Positions 1 through 5,646 of a DNA stretch of 23,501 nt are shown here, piece after piece. The notes under the pieces are model-generated. The model was not told the DNA's origin, did not search any database, and saw only the letters and a program-made list of their open reading frames with translations. Both the position numbers and the translations under genes were made by a program. Each line of letters begins with the position of its first letter. The first letter of the stretch is position 1. The stretch is from the IMG/VR virus record IMGVR_UViG_3300044799_000355, positions 1 to 23,501 of that record, one strand, 5' to 3'. This stretch comes from a virus.

Positions 1-1
1 A

Positions 2-91
2 ACATTATCAAAGATAAATTGGGCCGAGATCGATCCCGATAATATTTATAAATTAGCTGAAACGGGATGGATTCATCCTGAATTAAAATAA
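2..91 (+). CDS. C-terminal end of an unidentified gene (partial)
   Basis: An open frame enters from the left edge and ends at a TAA at 89-91. It encodes 29 residues ending in WIHPELK. The frame runs straight into a bidirectional terminator, which supports it being a real gene end. I do not recognise the family. The composition is AT-rich like the cargo operon at 1556-4328, so it may belong to an early or accessory module. Too little is visible to assign a function. Confidence 0.45.
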   Translation, partial: TLSKINWAEIDPDNIYKLAETGWIHPELK

Positions 92-118
92 AAAGGCAGG
101 TTCATCGCCTGCCCTTTT
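92..118. terminator. Bidirectional rho-independent terminator
   Basis: GGCAGG at 95-100 pairs with CCTGCC at 108-113 around a short loop. A T-run follows on the right (115-118) and an A-run precedes on the left (about 85-94), which becomes a T-run on the minus strand. It can therefore end both the rightward gene stopping at 91 and the leftward integrase transcript stopping at 187. Confidence 0.75.
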
Positions 119-186
119 AGCTTAACTTATGCAACGTTTTTCGACATTCCGCAGCTGCTTAATTCTATTACCTTTGCATAACCCTT

Positions 187-1119
187 CTACCATCCCGCCC
201 GGTCCACCGGCGAGCCCCGCCGGTGCGCCTCAGCCACGTCCTCATCCACTAAACGGATGTATCTCGTTGTGATCGCTATGCCGGCATGCCCCAGGTACTT
301 CGAAATGGTGTAGATGTCTACCCCGTTTCGATACATGGCGATCGCACAACAGCGCCGGAAATCGTGCAGCCCCGGCGCCTTCACGCCCGCGTCCACCGCC
401 CGCCGGCGGACGATCTGCCTCAGCCCGGAGAACGTCAGCCTGTCCTCCTCGTCCGTGGCAAACAGCGGCGAGGATAGCGTCAGGGTTTTGCGACCCTTTA
501 AATACCTCCGTACCGCCCTCCTGCATTTCTCCCCCAATCGTACCAGCCGGAATTTATTCCCCTTACCGTGCCGGATGATCACCTCCCCGCTGGCCAGGTC
601 CACATCCCCCACGTCCAGCGCCACGATCTCTGCCCGCCTGGTGCCCGTATCCACCAGCGTCAGCAAAATCGCCCGATCCCGATCCGCCAGATCGGTCAAA
701 CAGACATCAACCATGCGCTTTACGTTTTCCATGGAAATTCCCAACATCGGCTGCGCCACGACCTTGGGCGGTGCCACCCACTTGATCGGGTTGCGGTATT
801 CCCCCTCGTTTTCACGCTCCCACCATTTCAGGAGCGCCTTGATCGACCGGTAATATACGTGCCGGCCGCCCGGATTATTCCCCTGGGCTTCGAGATATAA
901 CAAAAACTGCCGGATAACATCCGGCGTGAGCTCTTCGAGCTTGATCACCCCCACGTCGTCAAGCCACCCGCAAAACCTGCCCAAAACATCCTTATATAAT
1001 CCGATAGTGCGTGGCGACAACCCCCTTGCCCTGCGTTCCGTCAGAAAATTGCTCACCACATTCCTGACAGTTCCCGCGATGACCTGAAGAATCAGGTGCT
1101 CTACCTCAACTTGAGACAT
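187..1119 (-). CDS. int: Tyrosine recombinase / phage integrase
   Basis: A 310-residue site-specific recombinase of the XerC/XerD/phage integrase family, expected to catalyse attP x attB strand exchange through a covalent 3'-phosphotyrosine. The N-terminal SAM-like core-binding domain covers about residues 18-105 and the catalytic domain about 125-300. The full catalytic set is visible: Arg161 in TGTRRAE, Lys186 in HGKGNK, His252 and Arg255 in LHDFR, His278 in YLGH, and Tyr287 in TTRYI. The length is normal for the family. The ATG at 1117-1119 has a GGGAGG ribosome site about 9 nt upstream. The gene lies directly beside a tRNA-Arg-like segment at 1192-1263, the usual arrangement of integrase and attachment site. 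The start is preceded by a palindrome (1126-1163) that could control expression. Function is confident; the attachment target is inferred from context. Confidence 0.96.
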   Translation of the reverse strand: MSQVEVEHLILQVIAGTVRNVVSNFLTERRARGLSPRTIGLYKDVLGRFCGWLDDVGVIKLEELTPDVIRQFLLYLEAQGNNPGGRHVYYRSIKALLKWWERENEGEYRNPIKWVAPPKVVAQPMLGISMENVKRMVDVCLTDLADRDRAILLTLVDTGTRRAEIVALDVGDVDLASGEVIIRHGKGNKFRLVRLGEKCRRAVRRYLKGRKTLTLSSPLFATDEEDRLTFSGLRQIVRRRAVDAGVKAPGLHDFRRCCAIAMYRNGVDIYTISKYLGHAGIAITTRYIRLVDEDVAEAHRRGSPVDRAGW

Positions 1120-1125
1120 GTTAAA

Positions 1126-1163
1126 CGCCCTCCCAAAACCACCATATATGGGGGTGGAGGGCG
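1126..1163. promoter_or_regulatory. Inverted repeat over the integrase leader
   Basis: CGCCCTCC (1126-1133) is the reverse complement of GGAGGGCG (1156-1163). Between them lies the perfect 10-bp palindrome CCATATATGG (1142-1151). In the integrase mRNA one arm contains the GGGAGG ribosome site, so the hairpin could mask translation initiation. As DNA it could equally be an operator or a recombinase arm site. Visible structure is certain; the role is inference. Confidence 0.5.
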
Positions 1164-1277
1164 CATTCTACCCCTAGATGTGGTGCCTAGGCGCCCCCGG
1201 CGAGATTCGAACTCACAACCACCTGCTTAGAAGGCAGATGCTCTAACCCTCGGACCGTGGCGCAAAAACCACCATAT
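1135..1277. repeat. 13-bp direct repeats flanking the tRNA-like core
   Basis: AAAACCACCATAT occurs at 1135-1147 and again at 1265-1277, one copy on each side of the tRNA-Arg-like segment. Phage attP sites commonly carry short direct repeats (arm-type integrase sites) on both sides of the core, and this pair fits that layout. The spacing between copy starts is 130 bp. Confidence 0.55.
1192..1263 (-). other. tRNA-Arg(TCT) 3' segment, putative attP core
   Basis: On the minus strand the segment folds as the last two thirds of a tRNA. It has an anticodon stem TCTGC/GCAGG with loop CTTCTAA (anticodon TCT, Arg), a 5-nt variable loop, a T arm GTGAG-TTCGAAT-CTCGC, and the 3' acceptor strand CGGGGGC plus G. 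CCA is not encoded. The 5' side is degenerate: the D stem pairs poorly and no GCCCCCG partner for the acceptor exists. A GCGCCAC/GGGGCGC pairing would leave a two-base bulge. This is what a tRNA-derived attachment core looks like: the phage carries the 3' part that restores the host gene on integration. The integrase gene lies just beyond the tRNA 3' end. Alternative: a decayed phage tRNA. Confidence 0.65.
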
Positions 1278-1496
1278 CTAGCCATAGAACTATGTCTGGA
1301 CCCCCGCCTATGGCCGCTTTAATGTGCTATTTATTATTAAAATAAAAGAGTCTGTTGCTCTATCATTATTTAAGGTTGATCATTAATCTCATCAGGGCTG
1401 ACTGTTAGATTATATCATAAAAATTATACCTCAAAAAAGGCCATTCTGGTTTTCGAAATCGAAAGGTTAATGTTCGATTAGAACCGATAAAAACAT
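1278..1496. other. Non-coding region between attachment core and cargo promoter
   Basis: I find no convincing gene here. Visible structure includes the inverted pair GCCATAG (1281-1287) / CTATGGC (1308-1314) beside the attachment core, an AT-rich stretch around 1320-1440, and the operator-like palindromes at 1451-1485. It probably carries the right attP arm and the regulatory region of the rightward operon. Confidence 0.5.
1451..1485. promoter_or_regulatory. Operator-like palindromes upstream of the cargo promoter
   Basis: TTTCGA-AA-TCGAAA (1451-1464) is a perfect 6-bp-arm palindrome. It is followed by GTTC-GATTA-GAAC (1472-1484), nested in GGTT...AACC (1465-1485). Both share a TTCGA core and end 12-46 bp before the -35 box. 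They are plausible sites for a phage repressor or for the ribbon-helix-helix protein encoded at 1915-2130. No binding evidence exists in the sequence itself. Confidence 0.45.
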
Positions 1497-1525
1497 TTGA
1501 CTTTTGTATGTCATAATGATATAAT
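1497..1525 (+). promoter_or_regulatory. Sigma70-type promoter of the cargo operon
   Basis: The -35 box TTGACT (1497-1502) and the -10 box TATAAT (1520-1525) are separated by exactly 17 bp. The predicted start is near 1532, just ahead of an AAAGGA ribosome site (1542-1547) and the ATG at 1556. It should drive 1556-4328 as one transcript. Confidence 0.85.
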
Positions 1526-1555
1526 ATATATATCAATGGATAAAGGAAAATAAAA

Positions 1556-1918
1556 ATGAATATCACAACTCAAAAACAACAAACAAGAGAAAAAGCGCAA
1601 TATTATGTGGAGATATTACAGAAAGAAATGCAGGTTTCGAACTACTACAAAATTGCCAATGATGAGACAGAACGCCAGTATCGCCGGAATGAGGCAAATA
1701 CCTGGCTGCACGTAAAAGAACAGGAAATAAAACAAGCGATAGATATAAGAGACAACATGCCAATACAGGATTATACTGTGATTTCGGTAACCGACTGCTA
1801 CAATGAGCGTGAGACGCTCAAGGCCAATGAATACAAATGGAACCCTGAAAACCGATCATGGTATAAGAAAGTTCTGACGGTGAATGTCGAAGCAGAAATT
1901 GAGGCGATAAAATCATGA
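1556..1918 (+). CDS. Small protein with DUF5710-like C-terminal motif
   Basis: A 120-residue soluble protein, first gene of the rightward operon. The N-terminal 65 residues are charged and helical, with no recognised domain. The C-terminal part contains ETLKANEYKWNPENRSWYKK (about residues 86-105). This resembles the KWxPxxxxWY signature of DUF5710-type modules, which occur in phage and plasmid proteins and are of unknown precise function. The ATG follows AAAGGA with an 8-nt spacer. Its TGA overlaps the next start as ATGA (1915-1918), so the two are probably translationally coupled. The coding sequence is AT-rich like the rest of the cassette. The domain similarity is from memory of the motif and is moderate evidence only. 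Confidence 0.7.
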   Translation: MNITTQKQQTREKAQYYVEILQKEMQVSNYYKIANDETERQYRRNEANTWLHVKEQEIKQAIDIRDNMPIQDYTVISVTDCYNERETLKANEYKWNPENRSWYKKVLTVNVEAEIEAIKS

Positions 1919-2130
1919 AAAAGTTGATCAGCGTCCGTCTTTCAAAATTAACTCTTTGCCAATTGGCGGAATTAGAGCAGGAATTAGGAACCAAACAAGG
2001 CGAAACGATCACCCTGGCAATTGAAAGATTGCATGTAACTATTACTACATCGATCAAAATATTACATGAACAAAAAGATCAAATGAAAAACAATCGGGGA
2101 ATAAATAATGAAAGCATCCTTAAAAATTGA
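1915..2130 (+). CDS. Ribbon-helix-helix-like DNA-binding protein
   Basis: A 71-residue protein. Residues 3-40 fit a ribbon-helix-helix (CopG/Arc/MetJ-type) fold: a short beta strand (KLISVRLS), helix A (LTLCQLAELEQEL), a turn (GTKQGE), and helix B (TITLAIERLHVTI). Proteins of this class bind operators as dimers through the beta ribbon and often autoregulate. It starts in an ATGA overlap with the preceding gene and overlaps the next by 23 nt. The palindromes at 1451-1485 upstream of the operon promoter are candidate operators. It could regulate the cassette or recruit a partner. The fold is inferred from pattern alone. Confidence 0.65.
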   Translation: MKKLISVRLSKLTLCQLAELEQELGTKQGETITLAIERLHVTITTSIKILHEQKDQMKNNRGINNESILKN

Positions 2131-2500
2131 AGCTATAGGCGATAATTCCTTTCAAGAGATGCGATTTTATACAAATATTCTTAATGATGGAGCTCCCGGG
2201 TTAGGTGATCTTCTGGGCGCTCCAAAGCCCGATTATTGGGTGGCTATGATTACTGGATATGATAAAAAATATGGATATTCGCGACAATTTTTAAGGGGCA
2301 AGAAGGATTATAAAAAATCAAACTCAGTTGGCTCGCGTGGTATTTATTTATTCTATTTATTGGATTCTGGTTATATTTATGAAGTAAGCCAACCAATAAC
2401 ATGGCAAAAGACTAGAAGATATTATTGCACTGTAATAGATGATGGTGAAATTATTGAGATCGGAAAGGATTTGGTTGATCAATGGGTAAAAGATCATTAG
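2108..2500 (+). CDS. Unknown protein of the IbrAB-type cassette
   Basis: A 130-residue protein I do not recognise. It is rich in Tyr and Gly, with alternating short strands in the C-terminal half (GIYLFYLLDSGYIYEVSQPI, then YYCTVIDDGEIIEIG), which suggests a small mixed alpha/beta or beta-barrel protein. There is no signal peptide or membrane segment. It overlaps the upstream gene by 23 nt and the IbrA-like gene by 19 nt, so it is embedded in a tightly packed operon and is likely a functional companion of its neighbours. A GGGG stretch lies about 9 nt before the ATG. No catalytic motif is evident. Confidence 0.75.
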   Translation: MKASLKIEAIGDNSFQEMRFYTNILNDGAPGLGDLLGAPKPDYWVAMITGYDKKYGYSRQFLRGKKDYKKSNSVGSRGIYLFYLLDSGYIYEVSQPITWQKTRRYYCTVIDDGEIIEIGKDLVDQWVKDH

Positions 2501-3696
2501 GAATCAATGTGCTGGATGCAGCCAAAGAACGAATAATCTATACGTTTGACCAATTTCCACGCATTTATGTTTCATTCAGTGGCGGAAAAGACAGCACTAT
2601 TATGTTACATTTGGTCATGGATGAGGCAATTAGGCGTGGGCGCAAGGTTGGAGTATTATTTTTGGATTTAGAGGGTCAATATAAATTAACAATCGATCAT
2701 ATTCAAGCTATGTATAATCTTTATGCTGAACACATCGATCCTTATTGGATAGCTCTTCCGATCCACTTGCGCAATGCTGTAAGCATGTATCAGCATCATT
2801 GGATCACATGGGAGCCGGGAAGAGAGAATATATGGATCAGAAAACCACCAGAAATAGCAATAATTGATCAGAATTATTTCCCTTTTTATAGATACAAAAT
2901 GGAATTTGAGGATTTTGTATCGGCATTTGGACATTGGTATAGCCAAAATAAATTATGCGCATGCTTTGTTGGTATTCGCACCGGAGAAAGCCTCAATCGT
3001 TGGCGAACTATTGCATCTACCAAAAAGCAAACCATCGATGGATATAAATGGACCACATGGGTCGGCGAAAGTCTCTATAATATTTATCCGATCTATGATT
3101 GGATTGAAACAGATCTGTGGATTTATCACGGTAAAACCGGCAAACCGTATAATAAACTTTATGATCGGATGTATCAGGCTGGATTAACACTCCATCAAAT
3201 GCGCATCTGCCAGCCTTATGGTGATGATCAACGTAAGGGATTATGGTTATTTCATTTGATAGAACCTGAAACATGGGCGCGTATTGTAGCACGTGTAAAT
3301 GGAGCTAATAGTGGAGCTCTCTATGCAAAGGAAAGTGGTAATATTTTGGGAAATCTACGAATCAGTAAACCAGAAGGGCATACATGGCAATCTTTTGCTG
3401 AATTATTGTTAGAGAGCCTTCCGCCAAAAACAAAAGAACATTTCAAGAATAAAATAGCGGTATTCATCAAATGGTATCAAGATAGAGGATATCCGAATGG
3501 GATACCCGATGAAAGGCCATATAAACAAGAAGCAGCCAGAGAGGTACCATCATGGAGAAGGATATGTAAAATGCTCCTAAGAAATGATTATTGGGCTAAA
3601 GGCATTGGTTTTAGCCAGCATAAAACAGCAGCCTATGAAAAATATTTGAAAATCATGAAGAAACGGAGGCAGCAATGGGGAATATATCCTCCTTGA
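2482..3696 (+). CDS. ibrA: IbrA-like PAPS reductase-family (PP-loop) protein
   Basis: A 404-residue protein of the phosphoadenosine-phosphosulfate reductase/PP-loop ATP-pyrophosphatase superfamily. The PP-loop SGGKDS sits at residues 33-38 and should bind the nucleotide pyrophosphate. Further family landmarks are CFVGIRTGESLNRWRTI (161-177) and YPIYDWIETDLW (202-213). The length matches E. coli IbrA, about 400 residues, and the downstream gene is an IbrB-like protein, so the pair matches the IbrA/IbrB arrangement. In E. coli this pair is known to activate expression of prophage-borne immunoglobulin-binding (eib) genes; the biochemical mechanism is not established to my knowledge. The C-terminal 150 residues are basic and could bind nucleic acid. 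It overlaps the preceding gene by 19 nt and the next by 22 nt. Sulfur chemistry on nucleic acid is possible but speculative. Confidence 0.9.
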   Translation: MGKRSLGINVLDAAKERIIYTFDQFPRIYVSFSGGKDSTIMLHLVMDEAIRRGRKVGVLFLDLEGQYKLTIDHIQAMYNLYAEHIDPYWIALPIHLRNAVSMYQHHWITWEPGRENIWIRKPPEIAIIDQNYFPFYRYKMEFEDFVSAFGHWYSQNKLCACFVGIRTGESLNRWRTIASTKKQTIDGYKWTTWVGESLYNIYPIYDWIETDLWIYHGKTGKPYNKLYDRMYQAGLTLHQMRICQPYGDDQRKGLWLFHLIEPETWARIVARVNGANSGALYAKESGNILGNLRISKPEGHTWQSFAELLLESLPPKTKEHFKNKIAVFIKWYQDRGYPNGIPDERPYKQEAAREVPSWRRICKMLLRNDYWAKGIGFSQHKTAAYEKYLKIMKKRRQQWGIYPP

Positions 3697-4328
3697 TATG
3701 TTCTATAACCGATAAATTCCGCAAGTTAATACCAGAAATACAGGAATTAACTGATGAAGATCGTGTAGAGGCCATTAACCAAATCAAGATTATGTTACAT
3801 GAAATTAGTCCGATGCGCAATGAACCGGTTGATTGTGTTATCTGGGTCCCAATTGATACCGTACAGGCAAACGATTATAATCCAAACCTGGTTGCTCCAC
3901 CAGAAATGCGTCTATTGGAATTAAGTATCGCTGAAGATGGCTATACTCAGCCAATTGTTACCTGGCAGGATAATGGACACCGTGAGGTTGTAGATGGTTT
4001 CCATCGTAACCGCATTGGCAAAGAAAGCAAAAAGATTCGCGATAGAATCAAGGGATATTTACCTGTTACCACAATCAACGATGATCGCACTGACAAAGGC
4101 GATAGGATTGCGGCCACTATCCGACATAACCGAGCTCGTGGAAAACATCTGGTGCAGGGTATGAGCGATGTCGTTTTAGAATTAAAACGACGTAATTGGA
4201 CAGATGATAAAATATGTAATAAATTAGGGATGGATCCTGATGAGGTATTAAGATTAATTCAAATCCAGGGACTTGCCGAAATGTTTGCTGATCAGGAATT
4301 TAGTGAAGCATGGGAAATTGATTTATAA
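3675..4328 (+). CDS. ibrB: IbrB-like ParB/sulfiredoxin-fold protein
   Basis: A 217-residue protein with the ParB-N/IbrB fold. Diagnostic segments in order are NDYNPN (66-71), EDGYTQPI (87-94), VDGFHR (106-111, at the place of the GERR-type nucleotide motif of ParB), ATIRHNRARGKH (147-158), an HTH-like stretch LGMDPDEVLRL (184-194), and FSEAW (209-213). This pattern is typical of IbrB, the partner of IbrA. ParB-family folds bind and hydrolyse CTP or act on DNA; which applies here is unknown. The ATG at 3675 has GGAGG five nt upstream (3665-3669) and lies within the end of the ibrA-like gene, which indicates coupled synthesis. The stop codon TAA overlaps the stop of the convergent lysin gene in the palindrome TTATAA (4323-4328). 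Confidence 0.9.
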   Translation: MGNISSLICSITDKFRKLIPEIQELTDEDRVEAINQIKIMLHEISPMRNEPVDCVIWVPIDTVQANDYNPNLVAPPEMRLLELSIAEDGYTQPIVTWQDNGHREVVDGFHRNRIGKESKKIRDRIKGYLPVTTINDDRTDKGDRIAATIRHNRARGKHLVQGMSDVVLELKRRNWTDDKICNKLGMDPDEVLRLIQIQGLAEMFADQEFSEAWEIDL

Positions 4329-5027
4329 ACTTTCGATCCTGCTATACTCCCTCATCCCCACATTCACCGCAAACCACCAGAAACTACTCCTGGCCCAGAT
4401 ATCCCCATTATTCATCGCCCTGATCTCATCCACCGCGATCGGCGGACAGGTCATATACATCACCCCATAAATCGTCGATGATATCATCGGCGCTGACCTC
4501 ATATTGACCCCGCCCAGCATTTTAGCCGTCTTTTGCCCCTCTACCACTGGTGGGAGAGGGGTTAGGGGTGAGGGCCTGGCCAAAAAAAACAACAACGGAT
4601 TAACATATCCCTTATACCCGCTGGAATCCGCTTTCTCCTTTTTCGGGTCCTTCAATCCCAGGTACAGGTGCGTCCCGGTGGCATAGCCCGTCGCTCCCAC
4701 CGTCCCGATCACATCGCCGGCCTTCACCTTCTGCCCCAGCTCGACGATGATATCCATCAGATGCGCATAATATACCCACCAGCCATTCGGCAGCAGCCCC
4801 CGGATATAGTTTCCATACCCCTCATCCTCGAAACCGACTTTGTTTATCCTGGTATCGCATACCGACAGCACCACATCCCCGGCCCAGCCCGCAAAATCAA
4901 TCCCATTATGGCCAGGGTACGACCAGCCCGGATGCAGGCTCACATCCTGATACCAGGCCGCATTCTCCCCATAATACTGCGTAATGGTGATCGGCTCTCT
5001 TACCGGGTAAACCAGCCCCAAATCCAT
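4323..5027 (-). CDS. M23-family peptidase with SH3-like tail (phage lysin)
   Basis: A 234-residue protein, last gene of the late operon. Residues about 10-145 form a lysostaphin-type M23 metallopeptidase domain: GHNGID gives the zinc ligands His40 and Asp44, and YYAHL gives His89. The usual HxH is HLY (120-122), so the last histidine, normally a zinc ligand, is Tyr. The enzyme may be inactive, use another ligand, or act as a binding module. Residues 151-165 (RPSPLTPLPPVVEGQ) are encoded by a dispersed repeat that sits in frame as a linker. Residues 167-225 look like a bacterial SH3 domain (GGVNMRSAP...IWARS). The position after a holin-like gene suggests peptidoglycan degradation at lysis. 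A tail-tip lysin is an alternative. Confidence 0.85.
   Translation of the reverse strand: MDLGLVYPVREPITITQYYGENAAWYQDVSLHPGWSYPGHNGIDFAGWAGDVVLSVCDTRINKVGFEDEGYGNYIRGLLPNGWWVYYAHLMDIIVELGQKVKAGDVIGTVGATGYATGTHLYLGLKDPKKEKADSSGYKGYVNPLLFFLARPSPLTPLPPVVEGQKTAKMLGGVNMRSAPMISSTIYGVMYMTCPPIAVDEIRAMNNGDIWARSSFWWFAVNVGMREYSRIESL
4535..4576 (-). repeat. Family A dyad repeat, copy 1 (inside the lysin gene)
   Basis: Arms GCCCCTCTACCA / TGGGAGAGGGG are followed by the tail TTAGGGGTGAGGGC. It lies entirely within the lysin coding sequence and is translated as residues 151-165, between the peptidase and SH3-like domains, without disrupting the frame. Confidence 0.85.
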
Positions 5028-5052
5028 TATCTAATCCTCGTCTTTTCTATTT

Positions 5053-5160
5053 CCCCTCTCCCATTTTTTATGGGAGAGGGGCCAGGGGTGAGGGCGTTTT
5101 CCCCTCGCCCTTAGCGGTGGGATTTATCCCACCTAAGGGAGAGGGGCCAGGGGTGAGGGC
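5053..5160 (-). repeat. Family A dyad repeats, copies 2 and 3 (tandem)
   Basis: Copy 2 (5053-5095) has CCCCTCTCCCAT / ATGGGAGAGGGG arms plus the tail CCAGGGGTGAGGGC. Copy 3 (5101-5160) carries the same outer arms with an inner palindrome GGTGGGAT-TT-ATCCCACC and the same tail. They fill the gap between the holin-like and lysin genes. Confidence 0.9.
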
Positions 5161-5163
5161 ATC

Positions 5164-5208
5164 TCCTGGCCAGGGGTGAGGTTAGCGGGGTGATTAATCC
5201 CCCCTTTA
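5164..5208 (-). repeat. Family A repeat fragment, copy 4
   Basis: The tail CCAGGGGTGAGG is followed by the inner element TTAGCGGGGTGATTAATCCC, without the outer arms. It appears to be a rearranged or partial copy abutting copy 3. With copies 2 and 3 it makes a repeat block of about 155 bp between two lysis genes. Confidence 0.7.
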
Positions 5209-5217
5209 TCTTCTTCC

Positions 5218-5625
5218 TCACAATACCATCTTCAAATATTTCAGCCATCCATCTACATTGACCAGTATCTCCGACCAGTATCCCCCCTGGATTACGTCCA
5301 CCGCCACGATAATGGCGATCGTCGTCAGGATGATCAGCGTAAATCTGACGTGTTTTCCACACCAGGCTACAAAATTCCTCCCCGGGTTGGTGCCCCAGAG
5401 CTCCAAAATCCTGGAATGTTGCTCGACCACGACCAGGATTTTTTCGTCGGCGCCCTGCAGGCAGGTTATCTGATCGATCACTATATCTGTCCGCTCGGTC
5501 AGCACTCCTGTATCCTTGAGCACCTCTGTAACCGCTGCCAAGGTCATCCTCTGCGCAACATTGGCCGGTATTTTCTCCTGTTGAAGCAGTAATTGCAGTT
5601 CCGCCAGCATTTCACCATTTGGCAT
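5218..5625 (-). CDS. Small single-TM protein, holin candidate
   Basis: A 135-residue protein with a soluble, partly amphipathic N-terminal region (1-90) and one hydrophobic segment at about 95-112 (FTLIILTTIAIIVAVDVI), followed by a short C-terminal tail. There is no signal peptide. It is encoded directly before the M23-type lysin, the usual place of a holin or of a membrane-anchored lysis regulator, so a lysis role is inferred from position and topology. Its ATG follows an AAGGAATGAAATC leader, similar to that of the tail chaperone gene at 12486. I recognise no specific family. A membrane anchor of the tail tip is a less likely alternative. Confidence 0.7.
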   Translation of the reverse strand: MPNGEMLAELQLLLQQEKIPANVAQRMTLAAVTEVLKDTGVLTERTDIVIDQITCLQGADEKILVVVEQHSRILELWGTNPGRNFVAWCGKHVRFTLIILTTIAIIVAVDVIQGGYWSEILVNVDGWLKYLKMVL

Positions 5626-5646
5626 GATTTCATTCCTTTTTTTATT

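Noticed and set aside
314-853. 179-residue plus-strand ORF opposite the integrase
   Set aside because: The minus strand holds a full-length integrase with all catalytic residues. The opposite frame is Ser/Arg/Pro-rich and has no family features.
1192-1263. A complete functional tRNA gene
   Set aside because: The 5' acceptor strand and D stem do not pair properly. Only the anticodon arm, T arm and 3' strand are convincing.
5053-5208. Clustered repeats as a possible CRISPR array
   Set aside because: Units are palindromic, unequal in length and degenerate, with no regular unique spacers and no cas genes.
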